Part shown: positions 1 to 10,804 of the stretch, piece after piece | Layout: every line of letters starts with the position of its first letter | Position numbering within the stretch: position 1 is the first letter of the stretch | Position numbers and translations under genes: made by a program | NCBI GenBank assembly: GCA_020466095.1 | Contig: CM035807.1 | Coordinates: 48,287,004-48,351,003 of the forward strand | Direction: 5' to 3' | Length of the DNA: 64,000 bases | Origin: Chlorops oryzae | Taxonomy: Eukaryota > Arthropoda > Insecta > Diptera > Chloropidae | The notes under the pieces: model-generated | What the model was told of the DNA's origin: nothing | The model's input: the letters and a program-made list of their open reading frames with translations, nothing else | Database searches by the model: none

Positions 1-254
1 TAATTTTTGTTAGTGGAAAAGCAAAGCGGTATTTTGCAGAAGACTTGGCGGGAAGCGGAGCAGACTATAAAAGAACGAAGTCTGCAGTAGAACTCTCACT
101 TTGCGCCAAGACTCCTGCAAGAAACCAAGTAAGTAATAGTCATTTGTTATTTGTAAGTGCTCAATGTGCAAACGTTTTTTGTAGAGAATAAACGATTCCT
201 ACTACTTTTCGTGGAGCTGTTTAATTCCGTTGTATTACGGCGCATAGTCTCAAG
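1..254 (+). repeat. Partial 5' LTR of a BEL/Pao retrotransposon
   Basis: The sequence runs into the window without its left edge. A TATA box (tataaaa, 66-72) and a downstream polyadenylation signal (aataaa, 187-192) have LTR spacing, and a BEL-type gag opens at 347. A primer-binding candidate beginning TGGCAAGCCGCC starts at 255, just after the probable LTR end. The LTR start and its TG dinucleotide lie outside the window. No matching 3' LTR is found downstream, because the element is cut at about 4650. The PBS tRNA is not identified. Confidence 0.6.
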
Positions 255-346
255 TGGCAAGCCGCCACATATTTATTCTTTGTTCTGCACATAAAGTCAC
301 TCTTCATTGCAAATTTATACGTCGATTGCAACAAAAGTGAGAGCTG

Positions 347-1072
347 ATGTTGGATTCTGAAACGCCAAGGAGAAGCAAAAGAAGTAATAAAGGAATTCCG
401 CCTGCAAAGTATTTAGAAGAGATCGCCATCCCGCAAGGGAATTCAGAGCCAAAACTTACTCCGGAGAATCCACCGACAACTGCAAGTGTGTCAAACGTGT
501 CTCGCCCAAATCCGCAGTCGCAGCCCATAGGTACCACGCAGTCACCGAACAGCCAGCCTAGCGCTAACGTTCAGCAGCAGCAGCAGAATACGGTACTCAG
601 TATGATGTCGCGGGAATTTGATCGCAAAATGGCCGAAATGCGACACGAGTTTAATAGGCAGTTGCATGCAATGCAAGAGTTGATGCGGTCAAATACGGAA
701 CGTATCACGAACAGTGTAATGGAACTAAGGAACGAACGCAGCCTGGAGAGCGTAAGTGCCAGCCAAAACCCAGTCGAGGGTGTACACGGGTCATCATCGG
801 TGGCAAGTGAAAACAGCGTCAGAACCGTCGAACATCGCCATAAGAAGATATACCCGTTGCCGAAATTCTCAGGTACGCCAGAAGAGTGGTCTAGCTTTTA
901 TGAATCCTTCACGAGCACGACGTTCGAGTTCGAATACTCGGATTTGCACAACATCATGCGTCTACGGGATGCTATACAGGGAGAGGCTCGTGAAACGGTA
1001 GAGGCGCTCCTGTCGAATTCAGCCAACGTGAACGCCATTTTGGAAATCCTCAAAGAAACATATGGCAGACCA
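347..1072 (+). pseudogene. BEL/Pao gag, truncated in the DUF1759 domain
   Basis: The frame opens at ATG 347 with a basic N-terminus (MLDSETPRRSKRSNKG), a Q/N/S-rich stretch and a coiled-coil-like segment rich in M, E and R (about residues 85-130). A DUF1759-type Gag domain begins near residue 170 (motif YPLPKFSGTPEEW). This domain is the structural Gag of BEL/Pao elements. It stops after about 242 residues where foreign sequence begins at 1073, so the open frame to 1111 ends in non-gag residues. About 200 residues of Gag that normally precede the zinc knuckles are absent. GC content and codon use match the pol segment after 1430, supporting a single element. Not functional as it stands. Confidence 0.8.
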
Positions 1073-1430
1073 CAGGGGCGGATCCAGAGCCATCCGTTGG
1101 GGGGGAAATAAATTTTTTTTTAATTTAAAATGTTCAATCCGTATTTTAGAAAGGATGCACTATACATATATTTTATTAGAAGATAAGCAATTGATTTTGA
1201 GAAAATAAAAACGACACAAATCTACAAATAAAAAAAAACTTATTTAATAAAAAAAATTTTTTAAATAATTTTTTATTTAAAAAGAAAAAACAAACATTTT
1301 GTTACGTATATTTAATATAGCAATTTTAGACAGTTTATTTTTCATAGAAACAAATTCAAATTCAACAAAAAATTCATATCTTTCTTATATTTGTATAAAC
1401 AAATTTTCGAATTCGTTTTCCTTTGGGGGG
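1073..1430. mobile_element. AT-rich insertion with hAT-like left end inside BEL gag
   Basis: About 360 bp of very AT-rich, non-coding DNA interrupts gag. Its left edge reads CAGGGGCGGATCCAGAG, which resembles the CAGGGGCGGATC termini I know from insect hAT elements. G-runs occur at both ends (about 1100 and 1425). I do not see a matching inverted right terminus or an 8-bp target duplication, so the right end is probably deleted along with the missing gag. The family assignment rests on the left end only. Confidence 0.4.
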
Positions 1431-4400
1431 GAGCCTTGGAGTCGTGCAACGCGGTTAAAGAATCTTTCATTGACCAACGCTGGCAAAAGATCAAGGAAAT
1501 AAAGGCGTGTTTTTCGTGCCTGAAAAAGGGCCATCGAACAGGACAATGTTATAAAAAAGGAAAATGTGGAGTCGATAACTGCCAGAAAATGCACCACAGT
1601 CTACTACATAGCACGCGCACAAGTATCTCTTCCAAGGATAAAGTTCCAGCAACTAGGTCAGATGCAGATAAAGAGGTGGCTCCCCCTGCTGAGCGCGTAA
1701 GATGCCATAATAACGACGTTGTTTCCAGCGAGGATGTGTTATTCCAAGTCATCCCGGTAAAGCTCTTTGGTATCGGAACTACAGTCAGCACTTATGCATT
1801 CATCGACGACGGAGCAAACGCAACAATATTGGACCGCCAAATAGCGCAGCAATTGGGCATAAGCGGAAAAAATAGTACTCTGGAGCTGTTTTGGTTGAAC
1901 CGTGACATGGTGTCGGAGGCAACACAAATTATTAGCTTGGAAATCAGCGGTATCGAGAAGGACTCCCGAAGGTACAAGATGTCAAAGGTGTATACTTCGT
2001 CTAAGCTAGCATTGCCATCGCAGACCTTTGATGCCAGGGCGTCTCGTGAGAACCATGATTATCTATCAGGATTGCCGCTGAATAGCTACGAGCGCGTTCA
2101 GCCTAAACTCATCATAAGTTTAACCCACGCTTACTTGACGGTGCCAATAGAAGTTCCAAGGACAGGGCCAGGGCCTATAGCTGTGAAAACGAGGCTTGGA
2201 TGGTTGGCGTACGGACCGACGGACAATGCTGAAGAGAAATCGAAAGCTATTATGTGCCATGCGTACTGCAAGTGCGATAACAATATCAATGACATCGTAT
2301 CTAGCTATATCTCAATCGAGGCTTTTGGTACTAAACCAAATGTTGAGACACTTGTTTCGAAGGACGACGCTCGTGCCTTGAAGATTCTGGGGGAAACCAC
2401 GAAGAAAACAGCAGACAGATACGAAGTCGGGTTACTTTGGAAGGAATTTCTCCCACCTTTTCCGGACAGCTTCGACATGGCAAAAAGGCGCTTGGAAGGA
2501 GTGGAGCGAAAGATGCAAAGGGACCCTGAGTTTGCTAAGCAATATGGTGAGAAGATAGGCAGCTACATCGCAAAAGGATATGCGGAACGTTTAACGGAAG
2601 AAGAGGCAAATCGCAGGACCGCTAAAACCTGGTATATTCCACACTTCGGTGTTAAAAATATTAACAAAAAAGGAATAAGGATCGTCTTTGATGCCGCAGC
2701 CGAGGTGAGGGCTATATCGCTGAATAAACTACTGTTGCCGGGTCCGGACCTCAACCAGCCGCTTGTAGCAGTGCTATTTAAATTACGGCAATCGCCAGTA
2801 GCAGTCACTGGAGACATACAGGAGATGTTTCATCAGGTATGCGTTAAAAAAGAGGACTGGAACAGCCAAAGATTTATATGGAGAAACGGAAATCCGGAAA
2901 ACCCCATCGAGACCTACGTAATGAAACGACTGATATTTGGTGCAACATGTTCGCCTGTCGCGGCGCAGCATGTTAAGAACCTGAATGCAAAGGCGTTCTC
3001 TGACGTTTATCCAAGAACAGTCAAAGGGATCTGTGAGAGGCATTACGTCGACGACTATACGGATTGTTTCAACAGTGAGGAAGAAGCTATCCAGACCGTA
3101 GAGGAAGTTAAAAGATTCATAGCGCAGCCGGTTTCAAGTTGCGAAATTTGAATTCAAACTCGAGGAGAATAAGAGAGCATTACGGAGGTGACGATCCGGA
3201 GGATGCGGTCAAACTCGAAAAGGAGGTGGATCGTATTTTGGGTATTCACTGGATGACGAACTCTGATGCCTTCGTGTTCAAACTCGCCTTTAATCGCATT
3301 CCAAAGGAGGTGCTTGAATTTAAACGCAAGCCGACAAAAAGAGAGCTGTTGCGGTTACAGATGTCTATCTTCGACCCGTATGGATTTTTAGTAAACTTTA
3401 TGGTGACATCGAAAATCATCATGCAGGCTGTATGGAAATCGCATATTCAATGGGACGAGTCTATTCCTGATGAGGTGTACGAAAAGTGGAAGTCATGGAT
3501 GGAGGACGTGCCGAACGTCCTAAACTCAAACTCCCAAGATGCTACATGCCGGCTTTTGAGAGAGCATTAGTGGACTTACACATCTTTGTGGACGCAAGCG
3601 AGCAAGCGCTGGCTGTGGTGGCGTACTGGCGAATTGTGGCAGATAAAAGAGTGGATGTGGTGTTTGTTGCGGCTAAGAGCAGCGGTGCACCGATTCGATT
3701 CCACACCATCCCAAAGTTGGAGCTTCAAGCAGCTACGATGGGCGCTCGTCTGGAGCAAGCGATATCGGCTCATCATGACCTACGAATCCGCAATCGCGTT
3801 TTTTGGAGCGACTCAAGTACAGTGTTGAGGTGGATAAGGTCGGCGCATATGAGATACAAGCAGTACGTAGCGAACCGAGTTGCCGAGATCCTGGAATCCA
3901 GTAAGGCTGAGCAATGGAAATGGTGTCCAGGCGATCTAAACCCCGCCGATGATGCCACACGAGCAAAGTTTCCGTCAAGGTACAAAACGGATGGCGTATG
4001 GATGTTGGGGCCAGAATTCTTAAGGCTGGAAGAGGGATCTTGGCCCAAGGAAGATTATACAACTCAAGCAGACGAATCGACCGACGAAGAGCTGCGGAAA
4101 AAATTCGTTTTCGTAGTTTCGAGCCAGGTATGTTACGAAGTTCCAATCATTAATCGCTTTAGTAACTATTTAAGATACAAACGAGCGGCCGCTTGGATGT
4201 TGCGTTATGTTGCCAACCTGAAACGCAAAGCCCGAAAAAAGGAACTGATGGTGGGTCCATTATCGGCGGAAGAGGAAGCTGATGCAGAAATCTATCTCTG
4301 CCACTGGGTGCAGATGCAAGCATTTGGAGACGACTTTTGCGACTTGTGCGATAAAGGCGTAGTTTCGAAGAGTAGCAATATAAGAACGTTGAACCCCTTT

Positions 4401-4515
4401 ATCGGAGATGATGGTCTCATTCGTTGCAACGGCCGCTTGCAAAGGGCAGAATGCATTCCAGTGTCAGCAAGGAAGCCAATCATCGTTCCAAGCAACCACT
4501 CCACACCACACCAGC
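1431..4515 (+). pseudogene. BEL/Pao pol: zinc knuckle, protease, RT, RNase H, integrase start
   Basis: The order of domains is that of BEL/Pao pol. A CCHC knuckle (CFSCLKKGHRTGQC) and a second Cys/His cluster lie near 1510-1610. A retropepsin-like DUF1758 segment (FIDDGANATIL) lies near 1797. The RT has DIQEMFHQV near 2811 and the catalytic YVDD at 3044-3055. The RNase H-like region (HIFVDASEQAL) starts near 3575, and an integrase zinc-binding region ends near 4490. The frame shifts near 3115 and again near 3515, and the integrase core is deleted: at about 4510 the sequence jumps to the C-terminal DUF5641 domain. The element is dead. RT and RNase H motifs are otherwise well preserved, so decay looks moderate in age. 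Confidence 0.85.
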
Positions 4516-4650
4516 CAACGGTCTTTGCAAAGGAAGCCTCGTAGTAATTTGTGACCCGGATGCCCCTAGATCGAAATGGAGACGAGGCAGAGTGATGAAG
4601 CTAATGTACGGGAAAGACGGTATAGCCAGATCCGCCGCCGTGGACACCAC
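4516..4650 (+). pseudogene. BEL/Pao pol C-terminal DUF5641 remnant
   Basis: The translation around LVVICDPDAPRSKWRRGRV is typical of the DUF5641 tail found after the integrase of BEL/Pao pol (a V-x-ICDPD-x4-KWxxGRV pattern). It is joined upstream to the integrase zinc-binding region with the catalytic core missing. Downstream, at about 4640-4660, base composition drops abruptly in GC and the protein becomes K/E/N-rich gypsy-type sequence in the same open frame. This marks the BEL-gypsy junction. Confidence 0.75.
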
Positions 4651-7600
4651 AGATACGAAAGAGGAATTTAATTTAGAGGAGCCAGACATCTCCAAAATAC
4701 TATTAGAGGATTTAGAAGAGGAGTCGAATAGATTTAAATTAAAAAATATTGATAGTGAGAAGGAGTTGTTATTTAAAAGAAAAATAATAAAACCAAAAGT
4801 GAGCTTTGGCAGTGTAATTGTCCATAAAGAGAGTTCTAACGAAATGACAGACAAGAGCCAAGTGAGAGAAAGTATCATATCTCTTTGCCAGGAAGATACT
4901 AACATAAAACTAGCTCAGAAAGGCAAAACGACAGAAAATTTAATGAATAAAAACGAAGATAGAGTAAAACTTGTATTTTTAACGATTTCTTTTGTGTTAT
5001 TCATTTTAAGTTTTCTAATCGAAAAGGTCATAGTGAGCTGTGTTTGGATTAGTAAAATGTGGGATGAACACAAAAAACAGGTCATTACAAAAACATCAAG
5101 TAGCAATGAATCGGCACTTAACATCGAAGGTTCGCAGTCAGTGTCAGACGACGCATTTGTAGTATTTCCCTGTGGACAAGCTATAAATAAAAGGGTTACC
5201 TTGTTAGTAGACACTGGGGCTGACACAAGTTTAGTTAAGATAGAAACATTAAAATTACACGAGACTATTGATGAAACGGACAATAGAAAGTTTACAGGAG
5301 CGTTCGGGGGGTGCATTCAAAGTAAGGGCACAGTGAGAATGATACATTCTGAAAATCCCCAATTAAACTTTAAATTTCATTTAGTACCAAAGGGTACTAA
5401 AATTCCAGCAGATGGACTGTTAGGACGGGATGCTCTAAGAAATAGAGCCATAGTAAATCAAATCAGAAAGGAAGTTATATTTTACGATCAGAAAGAAGAA
5501 ATTGCGCGTCTACCACTTGTTAGTACCGATAGCAAAAGGATTTGTATTGCAGGAGCAGTGACGATCAACGCTAGAGAAGCAAGGGTAGTGGAAATTCAGG
5601 CAAAGGGTCTGTCAGGAGATGTTGTTATAAATAAAAAAGAGATTTTCCCAAATGTGTTTGTGGGAGGAACTTTAACAAAAATTTATAATGGAAAAGGATA
5701 TATACCCATTTTAAATACGAGAAACAGTACTGTTCACATAGGCACAGCCATTGAACTAGAGGGGGAAGGGATGACGAGTTTTGAAGAACCAAAATCCCCA
5801 AACATAAATGATCTAGGAGAAGAAAACGAGGTAAATAATCGCCGGAAAATTTTGTTAGAAACGGTTAATTTGAATAAAAATCTTAACGAAGAGGAGAAAA
5901 ATTCTATGACCAAAATTTTTGAAGAATATTCAGACGTCTTCCATTTAAGTGGAGACAAACTATCTTACACAACGGTCTTAAAACACGAAATCCCTACTGA
6001 ACTGGGCCATCCGCCAATAAATACGAGACAATACAGATTACCAGAAAAGCATAAAAAGGAAATAAATGAGCAAGTTGAGAAAATGTTAGCAGACGGTGTG
6101 ATTATGCCAAGCAAATCGCCTTGGAATTCACCCATTATTTTGGTCCCAAAGAAAGAAGATAAAGATGGAAATAAGAAATGGAGGTTGGTTGTCGATTTTA
6201 GAAAACTGAACGAAATAACCATCAAACAGGTTTTTCCAATCCCAAGAATAGATGAGATTCTTGACCAGTTATTTAGGCTACAGTCGTTATTTTTCCACAT
6301 TAGACTTAGCTAGTGGCTATCACCAGGTGTTAGTTGACGGCAAGGATAGGGAAAAAACGGCATTTAGCACGGGTATGGGCCATTTTGAATTTGAAAGGAT
6401 GCCATTCGGTTTGACAGGAGCGCCAGCCACTTTTCAACGCATAATGAATAATATATTAACCGGTTTGCAGGGAATAGATTGTTTCGTATACCTGGATGAC
6501 ATTGTCGTCTATGCGAGGAATTTAGAATCCCATGAGACACGATTAAGAAAAGTATTAGGAGTACTGAGGGCTAATAATTTAAAATTGCAGACGGAAAAAT
6601 GCCAATTTTTAAAGAAAGAAGTGGTATATTTAGGCCATAAATGCTCAGAATCGGGTGTTCTACCAGATCCTTCCAAAGAAGAATGCGTTAAAAACATAAA
6701 GCCACCGAATAACATTAAACAGTTACAGGCGTTCCTTGGCCTAATTAATTATTATAGAAAATTCATCCCAAAAGCCGCAGAGATTTCTTTACCACTAACT
6801 AAACTATTGAGAAAAGAACAAAAATTTGTATGGAGTGAAGGTTGCCAAGAAGCAATGGACAGACTGAAACATGCAGTAACAAGTCCTCCAATATTGCAAT
6901 ATCCCGACTTCAATAAAACTTTCATTTTAACTACAGACGCCAGTAACGAAGCTTTGGGGGCAATACTTTCTCAAGGAGAACAGGGACAAAACCTACCAAT
7001 ATACTACGCTAGCAGAGCACTTAACGCAACAGAAAGACGTTATTCCACCATAGAAAAGGAATTTTTGGCTATAGTATGGGCAGTAAAAAATTTTAGAACT
7101 TATCTTTTGGGAAATCACTTTAAAATATACACAGATCACAAACCACTTAAGGCAATAGCAAATTTAAAGGACCAGAACACCAGCCTAGGCAGATTTCGTT
7201 TAAAACTTTTAGAATATGATTTTGAAATTTTTTATAAACCAGGTAAATATAATCTAAACGCAGACGCATTAAGTAGACTTCCGGCCGAACAAAATAAAAT
7301 ATCGGTTATTACAAGATCGAAATCACGAACAGGAAATGACATAGTAGCAGAAGAACCGACAGAAATAGACATAGCAGATAACAGCGTTTCAGACAGCGAA
7401 GACACTGCGGCATTCATTACCGACCCACAAGACATTCAGAGAGTGTTAAAGGTTTTTCATGACACTCCAATAGGAGGCCATAAGGGATTTTTGAAAACAT
7501 ATTTCCGAATCAGAAAACAGTTTAAGTGGGAAGGGATGCAAAGAGAGATCAAGAATTACATAAATGCGTGTCAGCTTTGCCAAAAGAACAAAAGCTCCCG

Positions 7601-8626
7601 CATAGATAAAATGCCGATGGCTATTACAGATACCCCTCACAGACCATTTGACAAAGTATTCATGAACATAGTTGGTCCACTGCCTATTTCATCCAGGGGA
7701 AATAAGTACATCCTTACATTCTTAGACGATTTTTCAAAATACTTTATTTGCACACCCATTCCAGATGCGGAGGCATCAACAGTAGCAAGAGCCTTTTTCA
7801 ATGAAATAATTTCCAAATTTAATATCCCTAAAGTATTAGTAACCGACAATGGCACTAACTTCACATCCGTCCTATTTAAAGAGGTTTGCAAAATTCTTGG
7901 CATTAAAAAATCGCAAACTTCGCCATACCACCCGCAGGCCAATGGTGCACTCGAAAGAAGTCACCGGCCTCTAGCGGCCTTCGAAATTTTGTGAATGAAG
8001 ATGGAACAAATTGGGACGAATGGCTGCATCATGGTATGCACGTGCATAACAACACGGTACATTCGTCCACAAAACAAACTCCCAGTAGAACTCTTTTCGG
8101 CTTTGAATTCGAGATTCCAATAAAATTAAAACATAAACCAGGTCCCTTGTATAATCCCGATGATTACAGCAAAGTTTTAAAGTATCAAATTCAGAGAAGC
8201 TATGAAATTGTTAGACACAATCAAAAAGCCGCAAAAGAAAAGTCGAAAACATATTATGATAAAAATTCAAAAGAAAGAGAATTCAGGATAGGGGATAAAG
8301 TATGGCTGAAAAATCAAAATAGGCAAAATAAATTTTCACCTATTTGGGAGGGACCGTTCGAAGTGGTTTCCATTCTGTCTCCAGCTAACGTAAAATTACT
8401 TATAAAAGGAAAGGAAAAAACTTATCACAAAAATTTATTAAAATTAAACCAAAATACAAAAGAAATTAACACTTCAAAAGAAGATTCAATACATCAGATC
8501 AAGAGCTCAATCCAAAAGTGTGATAGCTCAAGCAAAATGTCAAGCGGTGATAAGATTTTTAAAGAATACCTCAGCCTTTCTAACCATGTAAATCAAGCTA
8601 AAATTATAAACTTCCAAAAAAATTAA
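4650..8626 (+). pseudogene. Gypsy Pol polyprotein (protease-RT-RNase H-integrase), frameshifted
   Basis: The protease has the active-site motif LVDTGADTSLVK near 5205. The RT motifs WRLVVDFRKLN, LDLASGYHQV and FGLTGAPATFQR are present, with YLDD at 6489-6500. RNase H has TTDASNEALGAIL near 6930 and TDHKPL near 7133. The integrase HHCC domain is at about 7460-7590, and the core keeps VTDNGTNF and the ALERSHR glutamate. The first core Asp is replaced: the usual D-I-V-G-P-L box reads N-I-V-G-P-L (AAC at 7665-7667). Single-base frame breaks occur near 6275 and near 7970. The C-terminal chromatin or LTR-binding part (KVWLKNQNRQNKFSPIWEGPF) ends at 8626. A hydrophobic segment lies upstream of the protease at about 4970-5055, where zinc knuckles would be expected. 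Confidence 0.88.
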
Positions 8627-8958
8627 TCCAAAAACTATTTCAAATTGACAAGACAGTATGACTAATCAATTTTATATTTTCAGCATGAAGAAAGAAATGG
8701 AAAAACAATTTTTTTTGTTTTTTTAATTTTTGTTTACTATTTTTTTTTCGCTTTTGATCAAGAAACGAAATTAGTTGAAAAATGGCTAGCTATGGAAATT
8801 GTACATACTTGATTGGGAAAAGAGCGACAAAGATAAATTTAAAAAAAAAAAAAAAAAAAACATTAAGCAGTTGAAAGAGCTTGTCCAAACTTTTGAGCAA
8901 CATTAAATTGATTAAATTGATAGTAAAAATTGAGCCATTGAGAGGAAGATCAACTGTC

Positions 8959-9001
<43 letters not shown>

Positions 9002-10112
9002 ATTTTATTTTGGGGTCCAGTTAACACATGTAAAAATATATATATATAATAATAAAAAAAAAAAACTAAATTAAAAATTTTTTTTTCTCAGAATCTGCGG
9101 AAAATTTCCTTGAAAACCGTAGAACAGATGTCCTACTTTATAAGCGAGTTAATCTTAGCAATGCATCTTGATAAAATAAAACAAAAATAAGAAAAAGTTT
9201 AAAACAAATAAGAGCATAATATATAATGAAATAAAACGAATAAGTTGAAAAAAAAAAAAAAAAAAAATTTTATGAGTAAAACGCAAATGAAAAAGAAAAG
9301 TAAATCAAAAAGGAAGGAGAACAAACATTTCTTTGAAACCTAGAATTAAAAATATATACAAAATAAAAATACCAAAAATTAACTTATCAAAGTAAATAAT
9401 GATAATTTGGTTGATACTTATTGGGATAAGAAATATATGGTGAAAAAGATTATATAAAAAGACAATTTTGCACAAAAATTTTAAAAAGATTAAAACAATA
9501 ATAATAATAATAAAAAAATGAAAAATGTTATAGCATATTCCGATATTTTTTTAAGCAAAACAATTCAATTGAAACAACAAAGAGTATTGAAAAAAACTAA
9601 AGAAATTGAAACTTGTAAATTTAAAATGTCAATAACTAATAATCAAGTTAGAAATGTAGAAAAATAAAGCATAATTGAAAGCAGAATATTAATAAGTGAC
9701 AAAAATCTTGAAATCGAAATTTAAGAAATTCTCAGGTTAAATTTTTAAAAGTAGAAATAAGCAATGAGAAATTTTTATTAGTTGATAAAAAGAAAAAAGT
9801 GAAAACAATGTTAATATGATAAGAAAAGTAACAATTGATAAATACGGAGATTTTTTGGATTTGAAATATAGTTAAGAAATAATTACTGATTTTTTGTAGA
9901 AACACGCACGTTAAAATCGAATAACCAACATCAGCAGGACAGCAGTTTGAATTTCCAACAACCAGCACATAATCATCAAGCTAAAACGGACTAAGCAACA
10001 TCAAAAAACCCGAGTTCATGGTCAATAGACAAAAATACATAATACAAGCAAGCGGTACCATCTATGCCCGATTCACTCAATCGAAACACGCACAAGTTAT
10101 CATCAAGATGCA
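8627..10112. other. Non-coding 3' internal region of the gypsy element, poly-A rich
   Basis: There is no open frame of note and no env-like signal peptide or transmembrane pattern. The stretch is very A-rich, with long A runs at about 8842-8860, 8962-8998 and 9249-9266 and an (AAT)n tract near 9500. It separates the integrase stop from the polypurine tract. A few C-rich phrases near 9950-10060 break the AT background but match nothing I recognise. Confidence 0.6.
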
Positions 10113-10212
10113 ACGACTCCTTTAAAAGGGGGAGGAAATGCTAGGAGTCATTAAAACAAACTTCAACCCGTTTACGTCGCGATGCTCGCGACTCCTTGAA
10201 AAGGGGGAGGGA
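10113..10212 (+). promoter_or_regulatory. Duplicated polypurine tract before the gypsy 3' LTR
   Basis: The polypurine tract that primes plus-strand DNA is expected immediately upstream of the 3' LTR, and AAAAGGGGGAGGGA lies at 10199-10212. An almost identical block, CGACTCCTTTAAAAGGGGGA with following AGGAAATG, lies at about 10113-10140. Both copies are preceded by the same CGACTCCTT phrase. The second copy abuts the TGTT of the LTR and is probably the functional one. Confidence 0.65.
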
Positions 10213-10804
10213 TGTTGTGAGTCCATACTCGACTCACGAGCATTCAGCATGGTCATATGATCGCCATGTGGACAGCGGTATGTCCGAGGATTTTTCCAAG
10301 ACCATCTGCCACTACAACCATAAATGTTTTATTTCGAACAATGGCAACAGCAGCAAACCGATAGCGCGCGGGTCAACGTCGAACATATGCAAGAGTTCGA
10401 GAGGTTTCGACCTGCAACGCAACGTCCCTGCAATAGTGGCATGTTCGCAGGCATAATTATAAGCGTCTAGCCATTCGTTATCGTCTAAGCGAGTTATGAC
10501 GGTCCTGGGCAAATTCAAGGACGTAGAAGATAACACTGGAAAATCCTTATTACGGTTATCATAAAACGCTAAATTGAGGTTGTCTTTTAAACATAGTCGT
10601 ACCGTAATAAATGTATTAGGGTTGGAAATTCGAGCTGCCCTCTGTAGGGATGTTTATGTTATGTATTACCTGCACTAGTATATAAGGAACATTTTTGAAT
10701 AAAACGGGAGAGTCGTCATGCGTGTTTCAAACGATACACATTAAGAAATAAAAGAAAACTTAAATAGATCTGAATGGTTTTATGCATTTAGAAGAAACGT
10801 AACA
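10213..10804 (+). repeat. Gypsy 3' LTR (592 bp)
   Basis: The LTR begins TGTTGTGAGTCC after the polypurine tract and ends GAAACGTAACA, giving matched TGTT...AACA termini. A TATA-like sequence (tatataagg, about 10679) and polyadenylation signals (aataaa near 10699 and 10746) fit the U3-R-U5 layout. The partner 5' LTR is not in the window, so divergence between LTRs cannot be used to date the insertion, and no target duplication can be checked. Confidence 0.8.

Larger units (their letters stand above)
4650..10804 (+). mobile_element. Ty3/gypsy retrotransposon lacking 5' LTR and gag
   Basis: The element carries protease, RT, RNase H and integrase in Ty3/gypsy order, about 1.6 kb of non-coding AT-rich DNA, a polypurine tract and a 592-bp LTR that starts TGTT and ends AACA. 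The left end is missing: there is no 5' LTR, PBS or zinc-knuckle gag, and the first bases are fused to BEL DUF5641. The pol motifs (DNGTNF, the HHCC integrase, TG..CA LTR ends and PPT) point to the 412/mdg1 side of the gypsy group, judged from memory of the family. No env-like frame was seen. Confidence 0.85.

Noticed and set aside
8627..10112. Possible env gene of the gypsy element
   Set aside because: No open frame, signal peptide or transmembrane pattern; the stretch is mostly poly-A-rich filler.
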